Assembly: GCF_947500795.1 (NCBI RefSeq)
Contig: NZ_CANMTE010000003.1
Coordinates: 248,001-312,000, forward strand
Direction: 5' to 3'
DNA from: an uncultured Gelidibacter sp.
GTDB lineage: Bacteria; Bacteroidota; Bacteroidia; Flavobacteriales; Flavobacteriaceae
Length of the DNA: 64,000 nt
Under the pieces are notes generated by a model. It had not been told where the DNA came from, did no database searches, and saw nothing but the letters and a program-made list of their open reading frames with translations. Made by a program: the position numbers and the translations under genes. Positions 38,372 through 46,292 of this stretch are shown piece by piece. How positions within the stretch are numbered: position 1 is the stretch's first letter; every line of letters starts with the position of its first letter.

Positions 38372-39466
38372 ATGATTATCCAAGATGTCATCAATCATCT
38401 CGAAAAGTTAGCCCCTTTAGCCTATGCTGAAGAGTTTGACAACGTTGGTTTGTTGGTTGGCGACAAAAACCAGCAACTAAAAGGCGTTTTGGTCACCCTA
38501 GACACGCTAGAAAATGTTGTTGATGAAGCCATTGAAAAAAACTGCAACTTGATTGTCAGTTTTCATCCCATCATTTTTAAAGGTTTAAAAAAACTAAATG
38601 GAACTAATTATGTGGAGCGTGTGGTCCTAAAGGCCATCAAACATGACATTGCCATTTACGCCATTCATACGGCATTGGATAATTGTTTACAAGGTGTGAA
38701 TGATATTATTTGTGATACTTTAGGCATCGCGGATAAAAAAATTCTCTTACCACAAAAAAATACGATCAAGAAATTAACCACCTACGTCCCACAAAAGGAT
38801 GCTGATGCGTTACGTTCCGCTCTTTTTAGTGCTGGCGCAGGACAAATAGGCAATTACGACGATTGCAGTTTTAACACGGAAGGTATTGGCACCTTTAGAG
38901 GCAATGAAGCTTCTGACCCTAAAGTTGGGGAACGCTTTGAATACCGTCAAGAACAAGAAACGCAAATCTCTGTAACGTTTCAAAAACATTTGGAACGCAA
39001 CATTCTTCAATCCCTTGTTGAAAACCATCCTTATGAGGAAGTGGCTTTTGAAGTGACTACTTTAGATAATTACAACCAACATATAGGCATCGGAATGGTT
39101 GGAGAGCTGCCGAATGAAATGAAGACGGACGACTTTTTACAATTTGTGAAGCAAAAAATGAATGTGGCAACGATAAGACATTCTGAACTTATAAAAGATA
39201 AAGTAAAACGGATTGCTGTACTTGGTGGTTCTGGCAGTTTCGCCATTGCCGCCGCAAAATCTGCCAAGGCTGATATGTTAATTACGGCCGATTTAAAATA
39301 TCACGACTTTTTCTCGGCAGAAAACCAAATAATTTTAGCAGATATTGGACATTATGAAAGCGAACAGCACACAAAAACCTTTTTAGCTAACTATCTATCA
39401 AAAAAAATTACTAATTTTGCAGTCGTTTTATCGACGATAAACACCAATCCTGTAAAGTATTTATAA
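38372..39466 (+). CDS. NIF3-like dinuclear metal centre protein (GTP cyclohydrolase I type 2 family)
   Basis: Protein of 364 residues in the YbgI/NIF3 family. The start at 38372 (MIIQDVINHLEKLAPL) is typical; the longest frame from 38348 adds eight residues and would lie at the promoter. Metal-site features are FHPIIFKGLK, the HTALDN segment, and near the end ADIGHYESEQ. A CutA1-like insertion (about 130-225) splits the NIF3 fold, as in the long bacterial form. The role is debated (GTP cyclohydrolase-like or iron-related). The next gene, two bases downstream, encodes a coiled-coil partner. Confidence 0.92.
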   Translation: MIIQDVINHLEKLAPLAYAEEFDNVGLLVGDKNQQLKGVLVTLDTLENVVDEAIEKNCNLIVSFHPIIFKGLKKLNGTNYVERVVLKAIKHDIAIYAIHTALDNCLQGVNDIICDTLGIADKKILLPQKNTIKKLTTYVPQKDADALRSALFSAGAGQIGNYDDCSFNTEGIGTFRGNEASDPKVGERFEYRQEQETQISVTFQKHLERNILQSLVENHPYEEVAFEVTTLDNYNQHIGIGMVGELPNEMKTDDFLQFVKQKMNVATIRHSELIKDKVKRIAVLGGSGSFAIAAAKSAKADMLITADLKYHDFFSAENQIILADIGHYESEQHTKTFLANYLSKKITNFAVVLSTINTNPVKYL

Positions 39467-39468
39467 TT

Positions 39469-40251
39469 ATGGCAAAAAAAGCTGAACTTTCTGTTGAAGA
39501 CCGATTAAGAGCGTTGTATGATTTACAACTAATTGATTCAAGAGTTGACGAAATCAGAAATATAAGAGGGGAACTTCCTTTAGAAGTAAGAGATTTAGAA
39601 GATGAAGTTGAAGGACTCAATACTAGACTTGAAAAGTTGAACGGTGGGTTAACCATGGTTGATGAAGAAATCAAAGCTAAAAAGAATTTGATTGAAGAGG
39701 CTAAATCTTTGATCGCTAAATATGCTGAACAACAAAAGAACGTTAGAAATAACAGAGAGTTCAATTCAATTACAAAAGAAATAGAATTTCAGGAATTGGA
39801 AATTGAATTGGCTGAAAAGCACATCAGAGAATTCAAAGTACAAATAGAGCAGAAAAAAGAAATTATTTCTGAGACTAAAGACCGTTTAAAAGACCGTCAA
39901 GCGCATTTAAAACACAAAAAAAGTGAATTGAATGCCATCCTTGCTGAAACTGAAAAAGAAGAGACTGCGTTAATCAAAAAGTCTGAAGAATACCAAGAAT
40001 CTATTGATGAGCGTTTGGTAAATGCTTACCGTCGCATTAGAGCAAACGTAAAGAATGGCTTAGCAGTTGTTGCTATTGAAAGAGGTGCTTCTGGTGGTTC
40101 TTTCTTCACTATTCCACCGCAAGTTCAGGTAGAGATTGCTTCTCGTAAGAAAGTAATTACTGATGAGCACAGTGGTCGTATTTTAGTTGATGCACAATTA
40201 GCTGAAGAACAAAAAGAGAAAATGGAAAAATTGTTCGCTAAATTAAGCTAA
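39469..40251 (+). CDS. CT398/zinc-ribbon-family coiled-coil protein without cysteines
   Basis: Protein of 260 residues: a long antiparallel coiled coil (about 10-180) and a small C-terminal domain (about 195-245) that aligns with the C4 zinc ribbon of the CT398 family. The four zinc-ligand cysteines are replaced: ASGGS has Ser208 and Ser211, and TDEHSGRIL has Asp232 and Ser235. The whole protein contains no cysteine. The rest of the ribbon signature (FFTIPPQ, SGRILV) is intact, so the fold may persist without zinc. It lies two bases after the NIF3-like gene, a pairing common in bacteria, and is followed by a terminator. Confidence 0.9.
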   Translation: MAKKAELSVEDRLRALYDLQLIDSRVDEIRNIRGELPLEVRDLEDEVEGLNTRLEKLNGGLTMVDEEIKAKKNLIEEAKSLIAKYAEQQKNVRNNREFNSITKEIEFQELEIELAEKHIREFKVQIEQKKEIISETKDRLKDRQAHLKHKKSELNAILAETEKEETALIKKSEEYQESIDERLVNAYRRIRANVKNGLAVVAIERGASGGSFFTIPPQVQVEIASRKKVITDEHSGRILVDAQLAEEQKEKMEKLFAKLS

Positions 40252-40275
40252 ACATTATCCTCATTATATTTAAGA

Positions 40276-40306
40276 AGCCTTTACAATTTGTGTAAAGGCT
40301 TTTTTA
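40276..40306 (+). terminator. terminator after the zinc-ribbon-family gene
   Basis: AGCCTTTACA (40276-40285) with TGTAAAGGCT (40291-40300), loop ATTTG, then a T-run. Confidence 0.9.
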
Positions 40307-40375
40307 TTTGGCACAACTTTCACATGATATCAATAAGGTTTTAAATAACTTAGCGACTACCTATAAAACATCATT

Positions 40376-41026
40376 ATGAAATCTCTCTTTTTAGCTATAT
40401 CCTTCATATTTTTCTTTAGTTGTCAAAATTCGGCACAAAACACTCAAAAACAACAAGCCGTTAAAAGCGCTGACCCTATTGAAGTGCCCATCATTAACGG
40501 GAAAGCAAAAGCCTATTTTGCAAGTGGCTGTTTTTGGTGTGTGGAAAATATTTATGAGCACGTTAAGGGTGTTGAGGAAGTTATTAGTGGCTATGCTGGA
40601 GGGCATACTAATAACCCAACGTACGAATCAAGCAATACAGGACGAACTGGGCATGCAGAAGCTGTAGAAGTGATCTACGATCCGGATGTTGTAAGTTTTG
40701 CCACATTAGTTGATGTTTATTTTGGCTCACAAAATCCGACGCAAGTCAATGGCCAGGGTGGCGATATCGGTTCTCAATACCGTTCCATTATTTTTTATCA
40801 GAATGATGCACAGAAAAAAATAATTGAAGAAAAGAAAGCGGCATTGGCTAAAAAATTGAATCAAAAAGTGGCTGCGGAAGTGTACCCATTTCAAAAATTT
40901 TGGATTGCAGAAGACTACCATCAAGATTACGAAAAACACAATCCACAAAATCCATACATTCAAAACGTATCCATCCCAAGATATGAACGTTTTAAAGCTA
41001 AATTCCCCGAATTGATTAAGCAATAA
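40376..41026 (+). CDS. msrA: peptide-methionine (S)-S-oxide reductase MsrA, lipoprotein form
   Basis: Repair enzyme for oxidised methionine, 216 residues. A lipoprotein signal (FFFSC, Cys16) places it in the envelope. The catalytic motif is GCFWC with Cys52 as the nucleophile (SGCFWCVENIY), followed by GYAGGHTNNPTYE, GHAEAVEV and the substrate-binding AEDYHQDYE. No MsrB domain is fused. Unlinked to other oxidative-stress genes here; single-gene unit with a terminator shared with the convergent methyltransferase gene. Confidence 0.95.
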   Translation: MKSLFLAISFIFFFSCQNSAQNTQKQQAVKSADPIEVPIINGKAKAYFASGCFWCVENIYEHVKGVEEVISGYAGGHTNNPTYESSNTGRTGHAEAVEVIYDPDVVSFATLVDVYFGSQNPTQVNGQGGDIGSQYRSIIFYQNDAQKKIIEEKKAALAKKLNQKVAAEVYPFQKFWIAEDYHQDYEKHNPQNPYIQNVSIPRYERFKAKFPELIKQ

Positions 41027-41060
41027 GACCTAGTCAAATCCTCTTAATAATCTTATCGAG

Positions 41061-41095
41061 ACCTCACAGGTTATTAAAATCCGTGAGGTTTTTTT
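41061..41095. terminator. terminator between msrA and the methyltransferase gene
   Basis: ACCTCAC (41061-41067) with GTGAGGT (41083-41089), 15-base loop, T-run on the plus strand. Confidence 0.75.
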
Positions 41096-41897
41096 ATGAG
41101 ATTTTGCTTGCTTTCAAAGTGAATATTAAAGGATATAGCTTCTCCTTTGTCACAAACATTCCTGAATCAGTTGGCACTAAATCGGGCAATACATTGTACG
41201 GACTTTCATCATGTTCTTTGAGATATTCAATATGCAATCCTGCTTCTGACAAAGCCGATACAACCGCTCCCAACCCGTGGTTCCAGCCATATTCTTTACT
41301 TATCATCTTTGAGTTTGGATTTGCATACGTGCCTTCATACTCTTCGTAAATAGCGACATCCTGCCTATACCCATACTTAAGTTTAGGTTTGCCATCCAAA
41401 TAATCGAACATCCACACTATAGGGTGAAACTCGGCCATAAAAAAGATGCCTCCTGGCTTTAAGCGCTCTGCAATCATTCGTCCCCAAGGTTTTAAATCAG
41501 GCAACCAACCAATGACGCCATAGCTTGTGAAGACAATATCAAAAATTTCAGAAATGTGTTTAGAGGTTTCCAATACATTACAGCATACAAACTTGGCATC
41601 AAGCTGAAGTTCTTCATTGAGCTGTTGCGCTAAGGAAATGCCTTTATCGCTCAAATCGACTCCCACACACTTCGCTCCCATCCTACTCCAACTCAAGGTA
41701 TCCTGACCAAAATGACACTGCAAGTGCAGTAAAGTTTTTCCATTCACATCGCCAAGCGCTTCCAATTCATAGGACATTAAAGACGATTTGCCGCTTATGA
41801 AAGCTTCCATATTGTACATGTCACTTATAGCGTGAACACCCACCTTAGTGTTCCACGTATCTCTATTGGTGTTAAAGTAATGATCATTTGTATCCAT
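41094..41897 (-). CDS. class I SAM-dependent methyltransferase
   Basis: Methyltransferase of about 267 residues from the Met at 41897 (MDTNDHYFNTNRDTW); the longest frame to 41981 adds 28 unconserved residues and crosses the promoter region of the divergent lipoprotein gene. SAM-binding motif I is LLHLQCHFGQDTLSWSRMG (replacing the more usual DxGxGxG), motif II has VGVDLSD and the post-I/IV area is FDIVFTSYGVIGWL. The substrate is unknown. Confidence 0.88.
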   Translation of the reverse strand: MDTNDHYFNTNRDTWNTKVGVHAISDMYNMEAFISGKSSLMSYELEALGDVNGKTLLHLQCHFGQDTLSWSRMGAKCVGVDLSDKGISLAQQLNEELQLDAKFVCCNVLETSKHISEIFDIVFTSYGVIGWLPDLKPWGRMIAERLKPGGIFFMAEFHPIVWMFDYLDGKPKLKYGYRQDVAIYEEYEGTYANPNSKMISKEYGWNHGLGAVVSALSEAGLHIEYLKEHDESPYNVLPDLVPTDSGMFVTKEKLYPLIFTLKASKIS

Positions 41898-41968
41898 ATA
41901 TCCTGTTTTGATATTTAAATGTAATCCTTCTGGAGCATTCTTGATTATCTTTATAAAAAAATTTAAAG

Positions 41969-42634
41969 ATGAAAAAATCATTAATGTTAATCCTATTAGT
42001 CACGTTCTCATTATCCTGTAAACAAAAGGAAGAAGCCAAAATCATAGTAAAAGAATGGTCCACCGCAGAGAAAATTGCCAATGCTCATGGTTTAGAAAAC
42101 TGGAAAAATGTTTCTGAACTCCAGTTCACTTTTAATGTTGACAGAGATACGACGCATTTTGAACGTTCGTGGATTTGGAAACCAAAGTCAGAAGATGTGG
42201 TGATGATTTCCGGGAAGGACACGGTTGCTTACAACAGAAAATCTATCGATAGCACCTCATTAAAGGCAGATAAAAACTTCATTAACGACAAATACTGGCT
42301 ATTAGCCCCTTTTCAGTTGGTTTGGGACACCTCAGCAAGCATTTCCGAAGCTACTATTACCGAGGCGCCAATCAGCAAAAAACAACTCAATAAAATAACA
42401 ATCACCTATACTAGTGAAGGTGGCTATACGCCAGGCGATGCATATGATTTCTACTATGGTGATGATTTTATGCTGAAAGAATGGGTCTATCGCAAAGGAA
42501 ATTCGACTGAACCGTCCATGATGACAACTTGGGAAGATTTTGAAGAGTTCAGTGGCATTAAATTTAGTAAAACACACAAACGTCCAGAGGTTGATTGGAC
42601 GCTACATTTTACAAATATCAAGGTCATCCCATAA
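41969..42634 (+). CDS. hypothetical lipoprotein
   Basis: Lipoprotein of 221 residues: signal peptide with lipobox SLSC (Cys17), then a predominantly beta domain with repeated aromatic strands (FERSWIWKPKSEDV, YWLLAPFQLVWDTS, GDAYDFYYGDDFML, EWVYRKGN). It resembles the single-domain beta-rich lipoproteins common in flavobacteria, but no named family was recognised. It is divergent to the methyltransferase gene with 71 bases between, and a terminator-like hairpin follows about 110 bases downstream. Confidence 0.8.
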   Translation: MKKSLMLILLVTFSLSCKQKEEAKIIVKEWSTAEKIANAHGLENWKNVSELQFTFNVDRDTTHFERSWIWKPKSEDVVMISGKDTVAYNRKSIDSTSLKADKNFINDKYWLLAPFQLVWDTSASISEATITEAPISKKQLNKITITYTSEGGYTPGDAYDFYYGDDFMLKEWVYRKGNSTEPSMMTTWEDFEEFSGIKFSKTHKRPEVDWTLHFTNIKVIP

Positions 42635-42746
42635 GATTTGTTAAACTATTGCTAAAACCACCTTTCTAGACATCCAAAACATGTAGAGACCACGTATATA
42701 TAGTGTATCAGATGAATATTCCGCAGCAATGCGTCTCTATATATTC

Positions 42747-42784
42747 AAAGAGCTTCCACTTAAAAAGTTGAAGCTCTTTTTTTT
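42747..42784 (+). terminator. terminator upstream of the kynurenine cluster
   Basis: AAAGAGCTTC (42747-42756) with GAAGCTCTTT (42770-42779) and a long T-run. It separates the lipoprotein gene from kynU. Confidence 0.88.
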
Positions 42785-42884
42785 CTAACAGACTTCCGTT
42801 TTCTTTACTACAAAATGTCAAAGAAATCCACTTTGGCATCAGATAAACTCTCTTTTTAGGACTTCTTTCTAAGCTTATAATTCT

Positions 42885-42892
42885 TATTTTTG
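42885..42892 (+). promoter_or_regulatory. -7 element TATTTTTG of kynU
   Basis: Exact TAnnTTTG match. It overlaps the TTG codon at 42890 that opens the longest kynU frame, so that codon cannot be the translation start. Confidence 0.55.
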
Positions 42893-42916
42893 TGTACAAC
42901 CGAAAATAAATACACC

Positions 42917-44185
42917 TTGTCACATCATAAATTAGGCTTAGCATACGCGCAACAACAAGATCAATCGGATGCATTGGCATCCTATAGAAATCGCTTCCAT
43001 ATTCCAAAAGATAAAAATGGAAACGATTTGATTTATATGACTGGAAATTCTCTCGGACTCCAGCCAAAATCTACTAAAGACTATATCAATCAAGAATTGG
43101 AAGATTGGGCAAATTTAGGTGTTGAAGGGCATACGGAAGCAAAAAACCCATGGTTGCCCTATCACGAATTGTTAACGGAAAACATGGCAAAAGTGGTCGG
43201 TGCAAAACCGATTGAAGTGATTGTCATGAATACCTTGACCGTCAATCTACATTTGATGATGGTTTCTTTTTATAAGCCAACACCAAAACGTTACAAAATA
43301 CTTATTGAAGCTGATGCATTTCCTTCTGATAAATATGCCGTTGAATCCCAATTGAAACACCACGGTTTTGATCCGAAAGATGGTGTTGTTCTGTGGAAAG
43401 CCAGAAAAGGCGAAGAATTGGCAAATTATGAAGATTTAGAAGCCATTATGGAAACGCAAGGCGATGACATTGCCTTGATTATGATTGGTGGCGTTAATTA
43501 TTACACAGGACAATTTTTCGATTTTAAACGCATCACCCAACTCGGTCATAAACATGGTTGTTTGGTTGGTTTTGATTGTGCACATGGCGCAGGAAATGTG
43601 GAATTGAATCTTCACGATTCAGGTGCAGATTTTGCTGTTTGGTGTACTTATAAATATTTAAATTCTGGGCCTGGAAGTTTAGGTGGCGCTTTTGTTCATG
43701 AACGTCACGCACACAACAAAGACCTTAACCGCTTTGCAGGTTGGTGGAGCCATAATAAAGCCACACGCTTTAAAATGCGCGACGAATTTGATCAACTCGA
43801 TGGTGCAGAAGGTTGGCAATTAAGCAACCCTCCTATCTTATCAATGGCAGCCATTAAAGCTTCATTAGACATTTTTGCAGAAGTCGGCATGGAAAAACTA
43901 ACTGCAAAATCAAAGGAACTTACGGGTTATTTCGAGTTTCTATTGAATCAATTAGGGAACGACAGCATTAAAATCATCACGCCATCAAATCCTGACGAAC
44001 GTGGATGTCAACTCTCTATTCAAGTTAAAAATGCAGATAAAGCATTGCACAATAAATTAACGGAAGCAGGTGTCATTTCGGATTGGCGTGAACCTGACGT
44101 GATTCGCTGTGCGCCAACACCATTATACAACTCGTTTGAGGATGTATATCATTTGGTAGAAAAATTAAAGGAGATTTTAAATTAA
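42917..44185 (+). CDS. kynU: kynureninase KynU
   Basis: PLP enzyme that cleaves kynurenine or 3-hydroxykynurenine to (3-hydroxy)anthranilate and alanine. With the TTG at 42917 as start (MSHHKLGLAYAQQQD) it has 422 residues; the longest frame starts at another TTG, 42890, which lies inside the -7 element. PLP features: MTGNSLGLQPKS near the start, Asp220 in GFDCAHGAGN and Schiff-base Lys246 in WCTYKYLNSGPGSLGG. C-terminal substrate domain DVIRCAPTPLYNSFEDV. With KMO next door the physiological substrate is probably 3-hydroxykynurenine. First gene of the catabolic cluster. Confidence 0.94.
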   Translation: MSHHKLGLAYAQQQDQSDALASYRNRFHIPKDKNGNDLIYMTGNSLGLQPKSTKDYINQELEDWANLGVEGHTEAKNPWLPYHELLTENMAKVVGAKPIEVIVMNTLTVNLHLMMVSFYKPTPKRYKILIEADAFPSDKYAVESQLKHHGFDPKDGVVLWKARKGEELANYEDLEAIMETQGDDIALIMIGGVNYYTGQFFDFKRITQLGHKHGCLVGFDCAHGAGNVELNLHDSGADFAVWCTYKYLNSGPGSLGGAFVHERHAHNKDLNRFAGWWSHNKATRFKMRDEFDQLDGAEGWQLSNPPILSMAAIKASLDIFAEVGMEKLTAKSKELTGYFEFLLNQLGNDSIKIITPSNPDERGCQLSIQVKNADKALHNKLTEAGVISDWREPDVIRCAPTPLYNSFEDVYHLVEKLKEILN

Positions 44186-44293
44186 AAATGCTCAAAAATC
44201 CCTTCCCTTTTTAAGGAAAGAGGATAAAAGCCGGGGTTAGAGATTTAAGACGTAAGGGTTTTCAATCTTATATTGAACCAAAAAACTAAAGGT

Positions 44294-44309
44294 TCCTGCC
44301 TTCGCAGGA
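44294..44309. repeat. REP-like palindrome directly before kmo
   Basis: TCCTGC-CTTC-GCAGGA ends six bases before the kmo ATG. Two related palindromes sit at the same distance from the SDR and ACMSD starts (47847-47863, 49423-49440). Confidence 0.7.
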
Positions 44310-44315
44310 CATACT

Positions 44316-45731
44316 ATGAAAAAACAACAAAACATACTCATCATCGGCGCTGGACTTTGCGGCAGCTTACTCGCTTTACGATTGGGTCAACGCGGCTTTA
44401 ACGTGAATCTTTATGAAATGCGTCCTGATTTACGTAAGGTTGACATCAGTGCAGGGCGCTCCATCAACTTGGCACTTTCTGATAGAGGTTTAAAAGCGAT
44501 GCGTCTTGCCGGGGTGGAAAATCAGGTCAAGAAACTCTGCATCCCAATGAATGGACGGCTTTTGCACGATATGGAAGGGAAAACGGTGTTGGCGCCTTAT
44601 AGCGGCCGCGAACATGAATTTATCAATTCTATTTCTCGTGGCGATTTGAATGCTTTACTATTGGATGAAGCGGAAAAACATCAAAATGTAAATATTCATT
44701 TCAATAAAAAATGCAAATCAGTCGATTTCGAAAATACGACTGCCCTTTTTGAAGATTATGAAACAAAAGAAAATTTTGTTGAAGACGCTGATGTTATTAT
44801 AGCTACAGACGGTGCTGGGTCAGCTTTGCGGAAAAGTTATTTTTTAGGAAAAAAATTTTTATTCAGTTTTTCACAGGATTGGTTAACCCATGGTTACAAA
44901 GAGTTAAGCATTCTTCCTGCTGAAAATGGAGGCTACCAAACTTATAAAAATGCGCTACATATTTGGGGACGCGATAGTTTTATGCTGATTGCCTTACCAA
45001 ATTTAGATGGCAGTTTTACCGTCACCTTGTTTATAAGTTTTGATGAAGGCGAATACAATTTTGGAAATTTAACAACCCCAGAAAAGGTGCTCGAGTTTTT
45101 TGAAAAATATTTCAAAGACGCTTTAGCATTGATGCCAAACTTGGTAGATGATTTTTTTACCAATCCAACCTCACCTTTGGGAACCGTTAAATGTTCGCCA
45201 TGGCATTATAAAGGAAACACTTTATTGATGGGCGATGCCGCTCATGCCATTGTGCCTTTCTACGGACAAGGGATGAATGCGTCTTTTGAGGATGTTGTTG
45301 TATTTGACAAGGCGTTAGATGAAGGAGAACCAAATAGCGAAGCAGGTTGGGAAGCCATTTTTAAGGCCTATGAAAAAAGTCGCAAAATGGACACTGACGC
45401 TATTGCTGATTTGGCTATTGACAATTTCCATGAGATGAAAGGTCACGTCAACAATGCGATCTTTAGAGAAAAACGCAATTTAGAAATGGCCTTCGAAAAG
45501 AATTTCCCCGATGACTATTCGTCAAAATATTCATTGGTTACCTTTAATGAAGATATTGGCTATAGAGAAGCCATGTTAAGAGGTCGTGCACAAGATAAAG
45601 CCATCTTGAATATGCTTGCCGACAAGGAACTTGATAGTAATGCTGATTTAAAAACAAATTTAGAAAAAGTAAATCGTGCAACTGAGGAAATTTTGGAAGA
45701 TGATCGGGTAGCGAAAAATTTTAAACACTAA
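44316..45731 (+). CDS. kmo: kynurenine 3-monooxygenase
   Basis: FAD- and NADPH-dependent hydroxylase that makes 3-hydroxykynurenine, 471 residues. FAD motifs: dinucleotide fold IIGAGLCGSLLALRLGQRG at the N-terminus, ISAGRSINLALSDRGL, the DG motif in IIATDGAGSALR, and GDAAHAIVPFYGQGMNASFED, which is typical of KMO. A C-terminal helix region replaces the membrane anchor of eukaryotic KMO. The start follows a REP-like palindrome by six bases. The 130-base spacer after kynU is filled with repeats, unlike the tight spacing of other operons in this window. Confidence 0.95.
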   Translation: MKKQQNILIIGAGLCGSLLALRLGQRGFNVNLYEMRPDLRKVDISAGRSINLALSDRGLKAMRLAGVENQVKKLCIPMNGRLLHDMEGKTVLAPYSGREHEFINSISRGDLNALLLDEAEKHQNVNIHFNKKCKSVDFENTTALFEDYETKENFVEDADVIIATDGAGSALRKSYFLGKKFLFSFSQDWLTHGYKELSILPAENGGYQTYKNALHIWGRDSFMLIALPNLDGSFTVTLFISFDEGEYNFGNLTTPEKVLEFFEKYFKDALALMPNLVDDFFTNPTSPLGTVKCSPWHYKGNTLLMGDAAHAIVPFYGQGMNASFEDVVVFDKALDEGEPNSEAGWEAIFKAYEKSRKMDTDAIADLAIDNFHEMKGHVNNAIFREKRNLEMAFEKNFPDDYSSKYSLVTFNEDIGYREAMLRGRAQDKAILNMLADKELDSNADLKTNLEKVNRATEEILEDDRVAKNFKH

Positions 45732-45786
45732 GAATAATAAAAGTTAATTTAAACAGCGATAAGATTTAAATTATAAAACAGACGTT

Positions 45787-46227
45787 ATGGCAGAAAAAAC
45801 AAATGAGACTCCTACCGCCGCAGGAACTAAGGTCACACCAAGAGGCGCTTACCCACATACCAAACGCGTAGGCGATTTTATTTTTGTATCGGGCACAAGT
45901 TCCCGTCGTGCAGACAATAGTATCGCAGGTGTAGATATTATTGACGCCATGGGCACCAAACACTTAAATGCTGAAGTGCAAACGCGTGAGGTCATCAAGA
46001 ATATTGAGAAAAATCTAGCCAAAGAAGGTGCAACCCTAAAAGACGTTGTCGATGTTACTACATTTTTGGTCAACATGAACGATTTTGCTGGGTACAATAA
46101 AGCTTATGCCGAGTTTTTTGATAAAGAAACAGGACCAACCAGAACTACTGTAGCGGTACATCAATTGCCACACCCAGATTTGGTGGTGGAAATTAAGGTG
46201 ATGGCTTATAAAAAGAATAGAGAATAG
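45787..46227 (+). CDS. RidA-family 2-aminomuconate deaminase
   Basis: RidA/YjgF-type protein of 146 residues. The segment [33 protein letters not shown] matches the 2-aminomuconate deaminase branch (AmnD/NbaF) rather than generic enamine deaminase RidA. Further conserved segments are [22 protein letters not shown] and [21 protein letters not shown]. It would convert 2-aminomuconate to 4-oxalocrotonate and ammonia. The stop codon lies inside the heptamer repeat (GAATAGA)n that starts at 46215, so the last residues (KKNRE) come from the repeat. Confidence 0.9.
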   Translation: MAEKTNETPTAAGTKVTPRGAYPHTKRVGDFIFVSGTSSRRADNSIAGVDIIDAMGTKHLNAEVQTREVIKNIEKNLAKEGATLKDVVDVTTFLVNMNDFAGYNKAYAEFFDKETGPTRTTVAVHQLPHPDLVVEIKVMAYKKNRE

Positions 46228-46256
46228 AGAATAGAGAATAGAGAATAGAGAATAGA
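46215..46256 (+). repeat. heptamer microsatellite (GAATAGA) x 6
   Basis: Six perfect tandem copies of GAATAGA, starting inside the last codons of the deaminase gene and including its stop codon. A degenerate version (GAATATA, GAATAGA, GAACAGA, GAACAGA, GAATTTA) lies after the aldehyde dehydrogenase gene at 47736-47770. Confidence 0.95.
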
Positions 46257-46272
46257 GAGAAGAGAAAAGAGA
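46255..46272 (+). repeat. purine-rich inverted repeat, left copy, flanking the aldehyde dehydrogenase gene
   Basis: GAGAGAAGAGAAAAGAGA is exactly complementary to 47789-47806 on the far side of the gene. The two 18-base copies enclose the gene in inverted orientation. Confidence 0.9.
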
Positions 46273-46292
46273 TTTATTTGAGATTAGGCATT

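Noticed and set aside
42708-43067. Minus-strand frame over the start of kynU
   Set aside because: Crosses the kynU promoter and coding region, with no recognisable features; a shadow frame.
44201-44245. CCTTCCC...AAGGAAAGAGG stretch after kynU as a terminator
   Set aside because: Pairing is imperfect and no T-run follows; probably another degenerate spacer repeat.
46215-46256. Tandem heptamers considered as a CRISPR or iteron array
   Set aside because: Units are contiguous with no spacers, the motif is simple sequence, and no cas or replication gene is near.
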